This document shows, in pieces, positions 1 through 11,792 of a stretch of DNA of 64,000 nt (its first letter is position 1; each line of letters opens with the position of its first letter). Location: assembly GCA_014058105.1 (NCBI GenBank), contig JACGCM010000155.1, positions 2,232,001-2,296,000 on the forward strand, in the 5' to 3' direction. The stretch comes from Kingdonia uniflora. Taxonomy: Eukaryota > Streptophyta > Magnoliopsida > Ranunculales > Circaeasteraceae. A model generated the notes under the pieces. That model saw only the letters and a list, made by a program, of their open reading frames with translations. It did not search any database and was not told where the DNA came from. Position numbers and translations under genes: made by a program.

Positions 1-286
1 AGTTCCCATAAGAAGTGGCCCTACTTTCACAATCATCGAGGTGAGTCTATCAGAGATGCTCCTGTAGGCTTCCCACTCAAAATGGAGTATAGTCCTCATT
101 AAGAGTTATATAACTCATCCTTAACTATTACAGGATGTCATGCTCTATAGGGATGGACTAGGAGTTAAAACTCAATTCTTTAAATGCATGATTCTCAACA
201 ATCACTCTATGACTTTTTTTTTCTTTGAACCTATTTCTTGGGATCCCCAGTCTATAGGCTGAGTTACCATTTTAGAGTGTTCAAAA

Positions 287-1870
287 CTAAATAGGCTTTA
301 ACCCCATCCCTTTCGAAGTGTTCCACACCTTTTCCCGCGCTAATCTTTTCATCAAAGGATTAGCCAGGTTCGCTTCAGACCTCACAAAATCCACTCTTAA
401 AGCTCTTATAGTTAGTTTGCCTCTAACTGAGCTGTGCTTACGATGAATCACAAGTTTCTTACCATTGTAGTAACGGTTCTATACAAGAGGGATAACGGCA
501 GTACTAACACAATGAATAAGTATGGCTGGAATCGGTTTATACCATAAAGGGATATCTGACAGTAGGCTTCTCAGCCATTCTGCCTCCTCACTAGCAACAG
601 CTATTATTATCAACTCAGATTTCATCGTTGATTGGGCTAAGATGCTTTGTTTCTTAGATCTCTAAGAAACTGCCCCACCTGCTATGTTAAAAACATAAGC
701 ACTAGTAGCCTTGGAATCTTCCGAAAGGGTATTCCAATCGGCATCACAATATCCTTCAAGGACAGCGGGAAACCTCTGGTAGTATATTCTTAGGTGCATG
801 GTTCTTTTCAGATAATACATGACCCTACCTATAGCATGCCAATGCTCTATACTAGGTCTACTGGTAAACTTGTATAGTACCCCCACTGCGTAAGCAATGT
901 CTTGTCTAGTATAATCCATTACATATCAAAGACAACCGATTATGCTAGCATACTCGGATTGTCTTATACTATCTCCAGTATTCTTAAACAACTTTGCACT
1001 AGGGTCAAAAGGAGTACATCTAGGCTTGCAGTCAAAATAATGATATTTCTTTAGAATCTTTTCAATGTAATGAGACTAATCTAATTAGATACCATATTTT
1101 GTCATAGTAATCTTAATTCCTAGAATAACACTAGCCTCTCCAAGATCCTTCATGTCAAAACTCTAACTTAGGAAATTCTTGGTCTCGTTCACAACAGAAA
1201 TGTTGGAACCAAAGATAAGTAAGTCATCCACATATAAATATATAATAGTACAGACATTATCAGCTATCTTATAGTAAGTGCATTTATCACTTTCGTTAAT
1301 TTTAAAACCAAGTGAAATAACAAAGTTATCAAACTTTTCATGCCATTGTTTAAGTGCTTGTTTAAGACCATACAAGGATTTTATCAGCTTACAGACTTTA
1401 CATTCCTGACCAGGTACGATAAGTCCTTCAGGTTGGTCCATGCATATTTCTTCTTCCAAGTCACCATTTAAAAAAATAGTTTTTACATCCATCTAGTGAA
1501 ATACTAGATTATAAACAGCAGCAGTAGCAATTAAGACTTGAATAGACCTAATCCTAGTTACTAGATAATAAGTGTCAAAGAAATCTATATTTTCTCTTTG
1601 TCTGAAACCCTTAGCCACAAGATGGGCTTTGAATTTCTCTACTAAGCCATCAGGTTTAAGTTTATGTTTAAGGATCCATTTACAACCTATAGTCTTTCAA
1701 CCAGGAGGCAAGTCAGAAAGAACACACGTTCTATTAGACTCTAGAGAGTCCATCTCATCATTAATGGTCTTTTGCCAAAAATCAACATCTGTAAAACTAA
1801 TAACCTCTTAAAGGGTATATGGATCACCCTCTAGAGTGTAAACAACATAATCAAGACCAAAGTCCTTCTC
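287..1870 (-). pseudogene. copia pol: reverse transcriptase and RNase H (degenerate)
   Basis: The minus strand encodes the copia RT signatures MDVKTIFLNGDLEEEI and SLYGLKQALKQWHEKF, then the palm motif YVDDLLIF near 1210-1240 with both catalytic aspartates. Next come RNase-H-linker motifs such as DIAYAVGVL, YLKRTM and DADWNT near 662-919. Pol ends at a stop at 287-289 after a GMGLKPI tail, a common copia C-terminus. At least four reading-frame breaks separate the blocks. The first RT part (about 1500-1870) lies in other frames and is only partly readable. Confidence 0.85.
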
Positions 1871-1923
1871 CATACAAGCTCTCTTGCTCATTCTAGGTTA
1901 TAAATCAGTATATCTAGTCTCCA

Positions 1924-2911
1924 CTATCTTAGGTTATTATATCCTAGGTACAGAACTAATGGAGGAAGAACCCCTATAATTTTATATTTAAATGGAAATT
2001 TATCTTCAAAGAAATCAGCATCTAGAGACTTAATGATAACCTTATTTTGCAAGTCATAAAATCTAAACGCTTTACTGTTAATAGCATAACCAATAAAAAA
2101 ATATTCATATGCACGACTAGTAAGTTTAACTCTTTTAGAATTAGGAATTCTAACAAAGGCTAAGCATCCCCAAACCATAAAATATGAAACATTAGGTTTT
2201 CTTTTATTCCATAACTCGAGTGGCAAAATAAGTAACTTAAAGTTTGGAATTATATTTAATACATATAGTTAAAAGTATTTCTCCCCACCAATGTGGGGCT
2301 GCACCTGAACTGACCATAATAGCAACTACAACTTTAGTAAGGGTACGGTTTTTACGTTTAGCTTTACCGTTCATTTTAGGAGAATAAGGTACAGTAGTTT
2401 CACATATAATACCTTTAGTTTTTTAAAAATCATTGAAAGCAGTTGAATCATATTCAGTTCCTCTATCGCTCCAAAAATGTTTAATTTCTTTTTTAAATTG
2501 GTTTTCAATTTTTGCTAAAAAGATTTCAAACATATCTAGAGCTTCACTCTTATGCGTCATAAGATAAACATAAGTATAGTTCGAATAACCATTGATAAAC
2601 GTACTAAAGTACCTTTTCCTATTTTTGGTTAAGACACCATTCAACTCACACATATCCGAGTGTATAAGATCTAGAGTTTCCGCTTCCCTTTCCCTTTGGA
2701 CAAATTTGTGTGAAGTCATTATAATTTTTGTTTGACTACAATATTCACATTTCTCGAAACTGTCCGAGGGGAACTTAGGAATCAACCCCAGATTACCCAT
2801 ATTTTTAATAAGTTTCTTATTAACATGATAGAGTTTAACATGCCAAAAATTTAAAGTATAAACAGAGTAAGAAGAAGAAAATTTATTGATATAAATATTC
2901 ATCTTAAACAT
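1924..2911 (-). pseudogene. copia integrase (GAG-pre-integrase, core, C-terminal part)
   Basis: At 2911-2700 the translation has the zinc-binding pre-integrase pattern: LNFWHVKLYHVN, then CEYCSQTK. It runs into the integrase core with DLIHSDMCELNGV (first catalytic Asp) and FWSDRGTEYDSTAF (second Asp). The core breaks near 2420. The downstream conserved block, PLELWNKRKPNVSYFMVWG, starts at 2226 and ends about 1924. The third catalytic residue falls in the broken gap at about 2230-2420. The same layout is seen in copy 2. Confidence 0.85.
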
Positions 2912-3189
2912 TCCATCACAGGCATATCCTTTACCAACAAAAATATTGTTCTAAGTGATCATGAACTGATCTGATCCTATAGTCTACAGAAATCCAACCT
3001 TGTTGAGAAGAAACTTGAAAACCAAATTCTTCATCATTTCTGGAGTGTGCAGAACATCTTTTAGCAGAAGTGTTATTCAAGAAGTGAAGTTCAACTCTAC
3101 GTCTCCAGTTCTGTGAACCTTTGTGGTGTGGGAGTCTCCCAGGAACATATTCTTTTCTATAGCCTCAATATAGTTTTTAAGTCAGGCTT

Positions 3190-4181
3190 TATCATAACAA
3201 ACATGGTGGGTAGTACCAGAGTCAACCCACCACCCTTTTCTTCTACTTATCAGACTAACCTATGATATCATAGCAACAAAGTGCTCTTCGGTCACATGCG
3301 CCTGGGCCTAGGGAGGTCCAGGACGCTTGGGGTTTTGGCAGAACTTAGCCATATGGCTAGGTTTCTTACAATTGTAGCAAATGAACTGAATTGAGTCAGT
3401 TCTAGGAGCTACCTAAGAAGAGGGTCCACCTTGGTTTCTATTATGATTCTGGCCGTTCTTAAACTGGTTAGGTTTACGGTTCTGGTTCGGTTTCATGGTT
3501 TTCTTATTTGGCTTGAGAACAGCCTTTCCATTATCCTTATTGTTTGAAACAATCAAAATCTCATCCTTAATATCCTATTTTTGTGCCTCTTCTTCAATCC
3601 TTAGTCGAACTATCAGACTATCCATAGAAAATTTCTTCAATTTGTGCCTGAGGGTATTCTTAAATTCTTTTCATCCAGGTGTGAGCTTGTCTATGAGGAC
3701 AACCACCTAGAATTGTTCATCGAGCTGGATACCCTCTGACACTATCTCATGAGTTATCTTCTATAAATTGTGAGACTGGGTAATTACATATTTGTTATCG
3801 ACTATCTAAAATTTGAGGTAACAGCTAACCACATAATTCTTCGACCCAGCCTCCTCAGTATTATTATTTTTTAATTGCATCCCAAACGTCTTTGGTTGAT
3901 TTCATTACAACATAATAATCATATAGATCATCAGCTAAAGCATTTAGGATATAATTTTTACAAAGGAAATTCTGCTCAGTCCATTTTTCGATTGCTAGTT
4001 CATTTTAAACAGTAAGGGGTGGCTCAAATACTGGTTTTGAGGTTACAGTAACAGAAACAACTTTCTTGGTGGTAAGGTAAAAGACGATCTTCTGCTTCCA
4101 CCGTTTAAAATGCAAACCTTCAAACTTGAACGATTTGTTTTGCTCGGTAAAAACAGAAGTCTGAAACATATCGTCCTCCAT
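3190..4181 (-). pseudogene. copia gag, CCHC zinc knuckle and protease
   Basis: The best start is ATG at 4181-4179. Shortly after it comes FEGLHFKRWKQKIVFYLTTK, the usual gag N-terminal pattern. A CX2CX4HX4C knuckle (CYNCKKPSHMAKFC) lies near 3340-3390, behind a basic, Asn-rich linker. The retropepsin-type active site reads WWVDSGTTHHVC near 3195-3235, with the catalytic Asp kept. Several stops interrupt the reading frame (for example near 3410 and 4000), so no full-length protein is possible. Confidence 0.8.
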
Positions 4182-4199
4182 TGTAGAGTGCCGATCGTC

Positions 4200-5012
4200 T
4201 TTAAATTATTGGAATAATAAACTGAGTTACCTCATTTCCAGTAATGCGTAAGGAGTCAAAAAGAGATACTGTAATCTGATCAGAGAGAGAGGTTGCAGCA
4301 GCACTGGAATAAGAATAAAAACTATAAAAGGTGGAACACCGAGTCGCGGATAATGTCACTTTCTTTAAGACGTTTCTGCACACTACCCAACCAACATTAT
4401 AACACTGTACGGTTGCCTCCAGGATAAAATGACAGTTTTGTGGTAATAGGTTCTCCTCTTGTAGGGAAAGAACATTTTCGTAACTTTTGCACTTCTATAT
4501 TATAATCGGAATCGCAAATTCGTAAATAGACTGAATGAAAGAGATAGAGATGAAGAACTGTGTTCTGAGATGTGATAAAACATTACATGTTGGTTTTCTT
4601 ATATAGACCAAAAAGGAGCCGTTACGGGAGGAGATAAGTCATCCACAACGACTAGTGGGACAGTAACGTCAGAGCCAAAACTCAATAGATAGAATTAAAG
4701 CGGCTAGTAACGGTATGATTAAAACAATAAACCCAAGCCCAACTCCAAAGAACTTTTCAATAAAAAAATTAGGAGGCCCATGGGGGTATGTGCAAGTGTA
4801 TTGGAATAAAAGCCCACCACACACTCACATGCTCCTACTTACTCATGTCTACGACCAATGATTATGTGAGAGGATATATATCTCTTCACATTATCATTTT
4901 CTACGCAATGTGGGACTATGTTTAAAGAACAAAAAATAAGCTACCCAACCAAAATGCCATGGGCTTGAACCTGCAAAGGTTAGCTTTCAGTTTTTAGAGA
5001 TAAAACCCAACA
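4200..5012 (-). repeat. copia copy 1, 5' LTR (inner edge approximate)
   Basis: This resembles the copy 2 LTR at 33352-34239, sharing blocks such as gcctccaggataaaat (4414 region versus 33550 region) and the TGTTGGGTTTTAT start. The inner boundary just upstream of gag is not sharp, because I could not find a clean CA end or a tRNA primer-binding site. Confidence 0.6.
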
Positions 5013-5568
5013 TATATGAACTTTGAAAAACCTCCCAAAACTCAAAACCCGCGGAGGAAAAATACCTAAAATAAAACTATTATCCCAAATCCGGTCGACC
5101 GCTTTCCAAAATCGTTTGATTACTTTTTAAGAAAATAGTTTGCTGGACAGAGAGTGTTTAACCGGATTTCAAACTGGTTGATCAATTTTTGAAGTGGTTA
5201 ACCGCTTTTCAACTGTTTGATTGCTTTCTCAAAAAATAGTTTGCTGGATAGAAGTGTTTAACCAGATTTCAAACTGGCTGATCGTTTTGGAAATGGTTAA
5301 CCGCTTTTAAACCATTCAATCACTTATTACTTGAGTTATAGAGCTCTAATCAACGAGCTGTAATATTTTTTGGAATGGTGAGACTGAGCTCTATAACTTT
5401 CGTTCACAAACCTTTTCAATCAAACATATCAATCAGGAGTGACTCAAATTTCAATGAAATATGAGTATAAACCAAACGATAAGATTTTAAGTATACCTTT
5501 ATCATGTGGGGATTCTTTGTGTTGCAACTGCAGAATCATTCTTGTAGATGACTTCTCATATATATACT
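5013..5568. repeat. Gene-free stretch with a 101-bp tandem duplication
   Basis: Two imperfect copies of a unit of about 101 bp lie at about 5114-5214 and 5215-5316. Each contains tagtttgctggayag, gtttaacc-gatttcaaactgg and gtggttaaccgctttt-like blocks. No gene is visible. The sequence lies between copia copy 1 and non-autonomous hAT copy A. Confidence 0.6.
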
Positions 5569-6370
5569 TAGGCCTGTTTTCGGATCGGATCGGAAATGAG
5601 TCTAGTCGGAATATTTCCGATTTTTTTCGGAACTGGAAAATCTGTTCCGATCCGATCTGATTTTTTTCGGAACTGCATAAATATTTTCGAATTAGGAATG
5701 TTCGGAATATTCAGAAATTTTGGAATTCGGAATGTATTTTCGGAATAATTTTGGAATAATTCGAATTTTTTTTCGAAAATCAAACCTAAATCAAGATATT
5801 GTTTTACTTATGAATATTGTTGCCAACCTAGAGAGATAGAGAGAGAGAGTCACCTATGAAACTACTGTACAGAGACAGTAGAGATTTAAAATCAAAGATT
5901 CAAAGATTCTTCTTCGAATCAAAGTGGAGGCAGTGGAGATGAATACTGGATATGTACGCCCAAAATTCTTCTTCAAATCAAAGTGAACTGATCAGTGAAG
6001 TGGAGGCAGTGGAGAAGAGTCAATGGTGAAGTGGAGGTAGTGGATGAATTTTGATTTTTGGAGGAGAAGAGTCGGTGGTGGAGATCAGTGGAGAATGGAG
6101 ACAGATGAGTGGAGAATGAAGCTTTAGTTCAGATATAAGTTTAAGTGTTTAACTTATAAATTTTCGGAATAATCGGATCGGATGGATATTCGGAATATTT
6201 TTTGAAATAAATCGGATCGGAAAATTCGGAACTGCAAAATCTGTTCCGATTCGGAAAAATTCGGAAATTGGATTTTCGGAAATCGGAACTGTAAAATAGT
6301 GTTCCAAAATCGGAAAAATCGGATCGGAAATCGAAAAAAATCGAAAATTCAGACAAAAGTTGCACCCATA
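5569..6370 (+). mobile_element. Non-autonomous hAT-like element, copy A
   Basis: An 802-bp element that starts TAGGCCTGTTTTCGGAT and ends GTTGCACCCATA. Both ends carry many inverted subterminal motifs of the type tcggatcgg and ttcggaa. The 8-mer tatatact precedes it (5561-5568) and recurs at 6373-6380. The 2-bp offset lies in a TA run and probably reflects slippage. Copy B at 24979-25929 has the same ends in the opposite orientation. It has no transposase and the small reading frames inside are AT-rich chance frames. The hAT assignment rests on the 8-bp TSD and the TAGG-type ends. Confidence 0.75.
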
Positions 6371-6829
6371 TATATATACTCCATAGATAATAGAGTTAAC
6401 CGCGATACAACTCTAAACTACGGTTTTTGTCAAGAACTGACAAAACACAACTCTTGAGAATGAACACAAATGGGCTGTCAAACCAACCTGAACACGATAA
6501 CACGACCCGAACCCGACCTGCTATAAACGGGTTTGGGTTCACCCTTGGCGGGTTTGGGTCGTAAACGGGTTGACACGTTAGACACGACTGCGAAGCAGGT
6601 CGGGTTAGGGTTTCAAAATTTAACCCACGGGTGACCCGCTAACCCGTTTAGTTTTGTAATTTAGTTTAGGTTTAAAGGATTTTTGGTTTTTTCCCACATA
6701 CTATAAATAGTTAACCTAAACTAAAGTCAAAAACCTAAACCTCATTTGATTTCCTGACCTCCTCGCCGCTCCTCCTCTCTCAGTCTCTCTCACTCCTCAC
6801 CGCCGCGCCGCTCTCATGTATAGTATACT

Positions 6830-7230
6830 ATGGTCTGTGGATCAGTTCATCAAGTTTCACTTTCGATTTAGTTGATTTACAGTAGATCAGTTCATCAGTT
6901 TATTCAGTTCATCAAGTTTCACTCTCGATTCAGTTGATTTACAGTTCATCAGTTTATTCAGTTCATCACTTCACTCTCAATTTACAGTTGATTCAGTTCA
7001 TCACATCACTCTAGATCAGTTCATCACTTGATTCAGTTCATCACATCACTCTAGACTTCAAGTTTCATCAGTTCATCAGTTGATTCAGTTCATCATATTA
7101 CTCTAGATCAGTTCATCACTTGATTCAGTTCATCACATCACTCTAGACTTCAAGTTTCATCAGTTCATCATATCACTCTAGATTAGTTCATCAGTTTAAG
7201 ACTTCAAGTTTCAAGTTTCAACAGCCAAGT
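6830..7230. repeat. AT-rich minisatellite in the left part of the hAT element
   Basis: Irregular tandem repetition of blocks such as ttcagttcatca, catcactctaga and acttcaagtttcatcag, with units of roughly 20-60 bp. It forms non-coding leader between the left TIR and the GRF gene. Confidence 0.75.
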
Positions 7231-7887
7231 GCCGACCAGGTTATTACTTTTCAGTTTATCAGTTCATCTGTCGAATTGTATGATTACTATTTACTAGTTT
7301 ACTTTTCACCAGGTTACTAGCTTGCTCTTGCTCTCTATTAAATTTCCTAAATCTTTTGTATGATAAATATTAATCCTGTAAATTGATAATCTGTTGGGAG
7401 CTTTAGTTATTGAATATACAGGATTAGAGGTGGTGGTCCAAGAAAAATCCAGGGTTCTTTAATTTTTTGCTTTGGCCATGTGTTGTGTCAGTGTTGAGTC
7501 TTCGAGCAGTGTCTAGTCTAGTGTCTAGTATGTAGGGAAAATGTGGGCAGAGTTTTGTCAAGTTGTAACTGCACTAGTTTGATGGGAATGATAGGGATAA
7601 ACTATTGGGTGTTTAATCCTTGCATGATTATGACTTAAGTTATGAGTCTGTTACTAGCTTATTTAATCCTTTATATTACTAGCTTATTTAATCTTTTGTA
7701 TTACTAGCTTATTTAATCAGTCTGTTACCTTTTGTGGTCGAATTGTATGATTACTAGTTTACTCTTTCTCTCTGTCAAATTTCACAAATCTTTTGTATAA
7801 TTATGAGTCTGTTACTAGTTTGGTTAGTGATTTGGTGATCTCTGTTAGTTAAATGTTAATTTGGTTATTTTTAGGCTTTTTGCAAAA

Positions 7888-8229
7888 ATGGTACAAGTTG
7901 GACCTCCTTGTACTTGTGGGGCTGGGTACATGAGGCGTTATAGGGCTAACACTAAGAATAACAATGGTCGTTATTTTTATCGTTGTCCCCAATTCAAAAA
8001 CCAATGCAAGTCATTTATATGGGAGGATGTTCTAGTTGGTGGCCTTCGGGCAGGAGACCTAGGACAAGCGGGGGAACAAGTTGATGAAAAAAAACAAGTT
8101 GAGATTATGAGACCTAGGATTTGGGACAACAACTATCTCACATATGCTTTTATTGGATGTAATCTTGTATGTGCTTTGTTTATTTGGGCAACACTTCTAA
8201 TTGTAATTGTATTACTCTTAGCTAAGTGA
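7888..8229 (+). CDS. GRF-type zinc-finger protein with C-terminal membrane segment
   Basis: A 113-residue protein. The N-terminal half has the zf-GRF pattern: Cys pair in PPCTCGAGY, then GRYFYRCPQF, NQCKSFIWED. GRF fingers bind DNA/RNA in nucleases and topoisomerases, and short plant versions of unknown role are common. The last 30 or so residues form one hydrophobic helix (CNLVCALFIWATLLIVIVLL), suggesting a tail-anchored membrane protein. A polypyrimidine-AG acceptor at 7873-7874 sits just upstream, so the 5' leader is probably spliced. ATG 7888 is preferred because an upstream in-frame ATG lies before that acceptor. It lies inside the hAT TIRs on the transposase strand, so it is either a passenger or a second element gene. 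Confidence 0.65.
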   Translation: MVQVGPPCTCGAGYMRRYRANTKNNNGRYFYRCPQFKNQCKSFIWEDVLVGGLRAGDLGQAGEQVDEKKQVEIMRPRIWDNNYLTYAFIGCNLVCALFIWATLLIVIVLLLAK

Positions 8230-8399
8230 TTTGTAATTGTAATTGTTTTCATTAGACTTGGAAGTAATTTGTAATGGCGTTTGCCTTAACTGCTTAACAT
8301 CTACTAATAAATTAGAAGTTAATTTTTACGTGATGAGGTGTTTATTTTGTTTGTCATATTCGATAATTGTTTATAATTTTGAATTTGATTTTTTTTTAG

Positions 8400-11300
8400 A
8401 TGGATCATCCAATTGTTGAGTTAGATAATGATAATGACATCAACATTAATCTTGATGGAGATGACATGGAGATGGAGGGGATTGATGGCCCATTATCAGA
8501 GGCTAGAACTGGAGATGAAAGTGTTGGCACACTTGCTAGGTAACCTGGTAATCGTAAGCGAAAACTAACTTCTCATGTTTGGGTTTTTTTTAAAATCTTT
8601 GTTGGCAAGGATAATAAAGAGAGGGCTAAGTATAAGAAATGTGGTGCCATTTATTTGTCTGCTAGTTCACATGGGACCGGCAATCTTTCTCGCCATCTCA
8701 AAACATGTGAGAAGACTACAACACGTGATTTGGGACAAATGCTTTTGTCTCAATCCGAGTCTTCCATGTCTTTGAGGGCGGCAAAGTTTGACCCTGTTGT
8801 TTTTCGTGAGATGTTGAATCTAGCAATAATTAGGTATCAACTCCCTTTCAAGTTTGTGGAGTATGAGGGGATTCGCGATGCCTTTACTTATGCGGCATTT
8901 GCTAATAGGGAGTTGAAGCTAGTGTCTAGAAATACAGCTAGGGTAGATGTTATCAAGATTTATGAAAGAGAGAAAAAGAAGGTTATGACTGGGTTGAGTG
9001 GGGTAGCGGGAAGAATTAGTCTAACATCTAATTTATGGATTTCTATTACAATGGATGGCTTTATTTCAATTACAGCACATTTTGTGAATTCCGATTGGAC
9101 TTTAGAGAAGAAGATTCTTAGTTTTTCTTATATGCCATCGCCTCACACCGGATTGACCATATGTGAGAAAATTCATACTTTACTTTGTGATTGGGGCATT
9201 GAGAAGAAACTCTTTTCTATTACGTTAGATAATGCTTCGTCTAATGATGTCTTTGTTGGGATGCTTAAGAGTAAATTAAAGTTGAGTGATTCTTTGTTGT
9301 TCGGTGGAGAGTTTTTTCATGCAAGGTGTTGTGCTCATGTGATTAATCTAATTGTACAAGAGGGTTTGAAGGAGATTGATGTGTCGGTTGGTAAAGTTTG
9401 GGAGAGTGTGCGGTATTTTAGGGGTTCTCAACGTAGGAAACAAATTTTTCAGGATTGTGTTAGGCAAACATCATTACCCTTTAACAAGGGTTTGATGCAA
9501 GATGTGCCAACTCGTTGGAACTCCACTTACATGATGCTTGATAGTGCTCTTTTCTACCGAAAGGCTTTTACTCATTTAGAGTTGAGTGATTCTAACTACA
9601 AGTGTTGCCCTTCCGAAGATGAATGGGATAGAGTTGGGAAGATATGCGAGTTTTTGAAGTTATTTTATAATGTGACATGTCTTTTCTCCAGGATAAAGTA
9701 CCCCACTTTAAATTTATATTTTCCTCAAGTTTATTCGGTTCAACATCATATTTCAAAAGCTATGAAGGGTAGGGATGACTTTATGAAATCCATGGCATTG
9801 CAAATGAAGACTAAGTTTGGGAAATATTGGTCAAAGCATAACCTTATATTTGTTGTGGCTTGTGTATTAGATCCTAGGTACAAACTTGCTTTTGTAGAGT
9901 TTGCTTACAATGAGATCTATGGGCTGGAAAATCAGGAGTTTAGAGACTTCAAGGAGAAGTTGAATCAACTTTTTGACATCTATGTGGCTTTGTATATTTC
10001 CAAGGGAACTCCTAGTTCCAAGCCAGCTCCTAATTCAAGTTCTAGTTCCATGAAGTCAAATCTGGATATGGAAGTTATGCAGGTATTAATAATTTATTAT
10101 ACCTTTTGCTATGAGTAATTGATTGAGTATGTATGACTGTCTGCTAGCATGCCTCTGTACTGTCTGTAGTCTATTTCATTTTGGCTTAATACTTTAGTCT
10201 ATAATATCATATATGATGTTGTATTAGACATTTAGAGTCTTAGACTGAGTGACTGAGTAGTATGACTGTCTGCTAGCATCAGCATGCCTCTGTAGTCTGT
10301 ACTGTCTGTAGTCTATTTCATTTTGGATGTATACTTTAGTCTATAATATCATATTATCATATGTGATTCTGTAATGACTAATGAGACTGAGTAATGATTG
10401 AATGACTGTAATCTGTTATCTGTGATTCTGTTACTCTGTAATCTATATGACTAAATTACTAATTGAGTATGTATGACTGTCTGCTAGCAATAGCATGCCT
10501 CTGTAATGACTAATGAGACTGAGTAATGACTGTATGACTGTAATTTGTTATGTGTGATTCTGTTACTCTGTAATCTGTATGACTAATTGAGTATGTATGA
10601 CTGTCTGCTAGCATGCCTCTGTCTGTACTCTGTACTGTCTGTAGTCTATTTCATTTTTGTTGTATACTTTAGTCTATAATAATATCATATGTAATTCTGT
10701 ATTAGACTGAGTAATGAGTATTACTGTCTCCTAGCATGCCTCTGTAGTCTGTACTGTCTGTACTCTATAGTCTATTTCATTTTGGCTTAATACTTTAGTC
10801 TATAATATCATATGTGATTCTGTATGAGACTGAGTAATGAGTCTAATGACTGTAATCTGTGATTCTGTTACTCTGTAAGCTGTATGACAGTATGAGTAAT
10901 TGATTGAGTATGTATGACTGTCTGCTAGCATGCCTCTGTACTGTCTGTAGTCTATTTTATTTTGGCTTAATACTTTAATCTATAATATCATATGTGATTC
11001 TGTATTAGACTGAGTAGACTAGAGACTATGAGTAATGACTAATGAGTATGATTGACTGTATATAGCTAGCTGCTAGCATGACTTAGTAGATAATCTTATA
11101 TGGCTCTAATGTCTAATGTCTAAGGCATTTGAGATGTTTGACGAGAGTGAGCATACCTCGGCGAAGTCTTAGCTACAACAATATCTGGAGGAGCCTAAGT
11201 TTAGTTTAAGCGGGGATTTCGATATACTTTCTTTTTGGAAGTCATACCAATTTAGATATCCCGAGCTTGCTTTGATGGCTCGTGATGTATTGGCCATCCC

Positions 11301-11792
11301 GATATCCACTGTAGCTTCTGAATCTGCTTTTAGCATTGGTGGAAGAGTTATAGATCCATTCCGTAGTGCTTTAAAACCTGCTTGTGCCGAGGCTCTAGTT
11401 TGTACCCGTGATTGGTTATCTCAGAGAGGTGATCTCATTTTACATTAATTTTATGTATTCTTTTGTTGCATTTTAATAATCGTTGTTTATTTGAGAGTGA
11501 TCTCATTACTTTATAAATAAATTTTGTAGGGGATTCAAATGTTGAGGATGTTGTGGAATCGGCTATAGAGGAGCTTGGTGAAGAGTTGTCACTTCTGGAT
11601 GTTGGTAAGTATGAACTAAGTTGCCATTTTTATGACCTAGTCCTATTTAACTTTGTGTTCTAAATATTTTATTTGATATGTATATACTATATACTGTGTA
11701 TAGGACAATTTTCTCATGGAGTTAACGACGTGGAAGAATCACCAGAGAGTGCAAGTAATGGCGGCAATGGACCAAGTGGAAGTGGTGTTTGA
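8400..11792 (+). pseudogene. hAT transposase (BED finger, RNase-H-like core, hAT dimerisation)
   Basis: Inferred exons are 8400-10082, 11125-11428, 11530-11604 and 11704-11792; phases agree and all junctions are GT-AG. Domains in order: an acidic N-terminus; a BED finger in which the first Cys is Tyr (AKYKKCG); the RNase-H-like core with ITLDNASSNDV and VPTRWNSTYMML; a linker with VACVLDPRYKL; and the dimerisation block VASESAFSIGGRV. Two in-frame stops, TAA 8541-8543 and TAG 11170-11172, break it. The stretch from 8655 to 10082 is open. Closest class by motif is the plant RICESLEEPER-like/Ac-type group. Recently inactivated, in my reading, because only point nonsense changes are seen. Confidence 0.85.
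10115..11090. repeat. Minisatellite inside transposase intron 1
   Basis: About seven irregular copies of a unit of about 110-190 bp. The conserved core is gactgtctgctagcatgcct, followed by ctgtagtctatttcatttt, ctttagtctataatatcat and gactgagtaatga blocks. Copies begin near 10123, 10250, 10460, 10580, 10710, 10905 and 11030. It fills almost the whole first intron. Confidence 0.85.

Larger units (their letters stand above)
1..5012 (-). mobile_element. Ty1/copia LTR retrotransposon, copy 1 (3' LTR outside window)
   Basis: Order on the minus strand is 5' LTR, gag, zinc knuckle, aspartic protease, integrase, reverse transcriptase, RNase H. Integrase before RT is the copia order. The left edge of the window matches the stretch just inside the 3' LTR of copy 2 (near 34500), so this element continues beyond position 1 and its 3' LTR is not seen. 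All domains are split by stops and frameshifts, so it is not autonomous. The 5' end is placed at 5012, where the minus strand reads TGTTGGGTTTTAT, the same LTR start as copy 2. Confidence 0.9.

Noticed and set aside
3495..3710. Plus-strand reading frame of 71 codons
   Set aside because: It is the complement of the copia gag linker on the minus strand; no independent family pattern.
4260..4290. Candidate primer-binding site for copia copy 1 (ctgatcagag)
   Set aside because: Does not match the usual initiator-Met tRNA 3' end complement well enough to call.
10115..11090. CRISPR-like array
   Set aside because: Units are irregular in length without equal spacers, and the context is a plant transposase intron.
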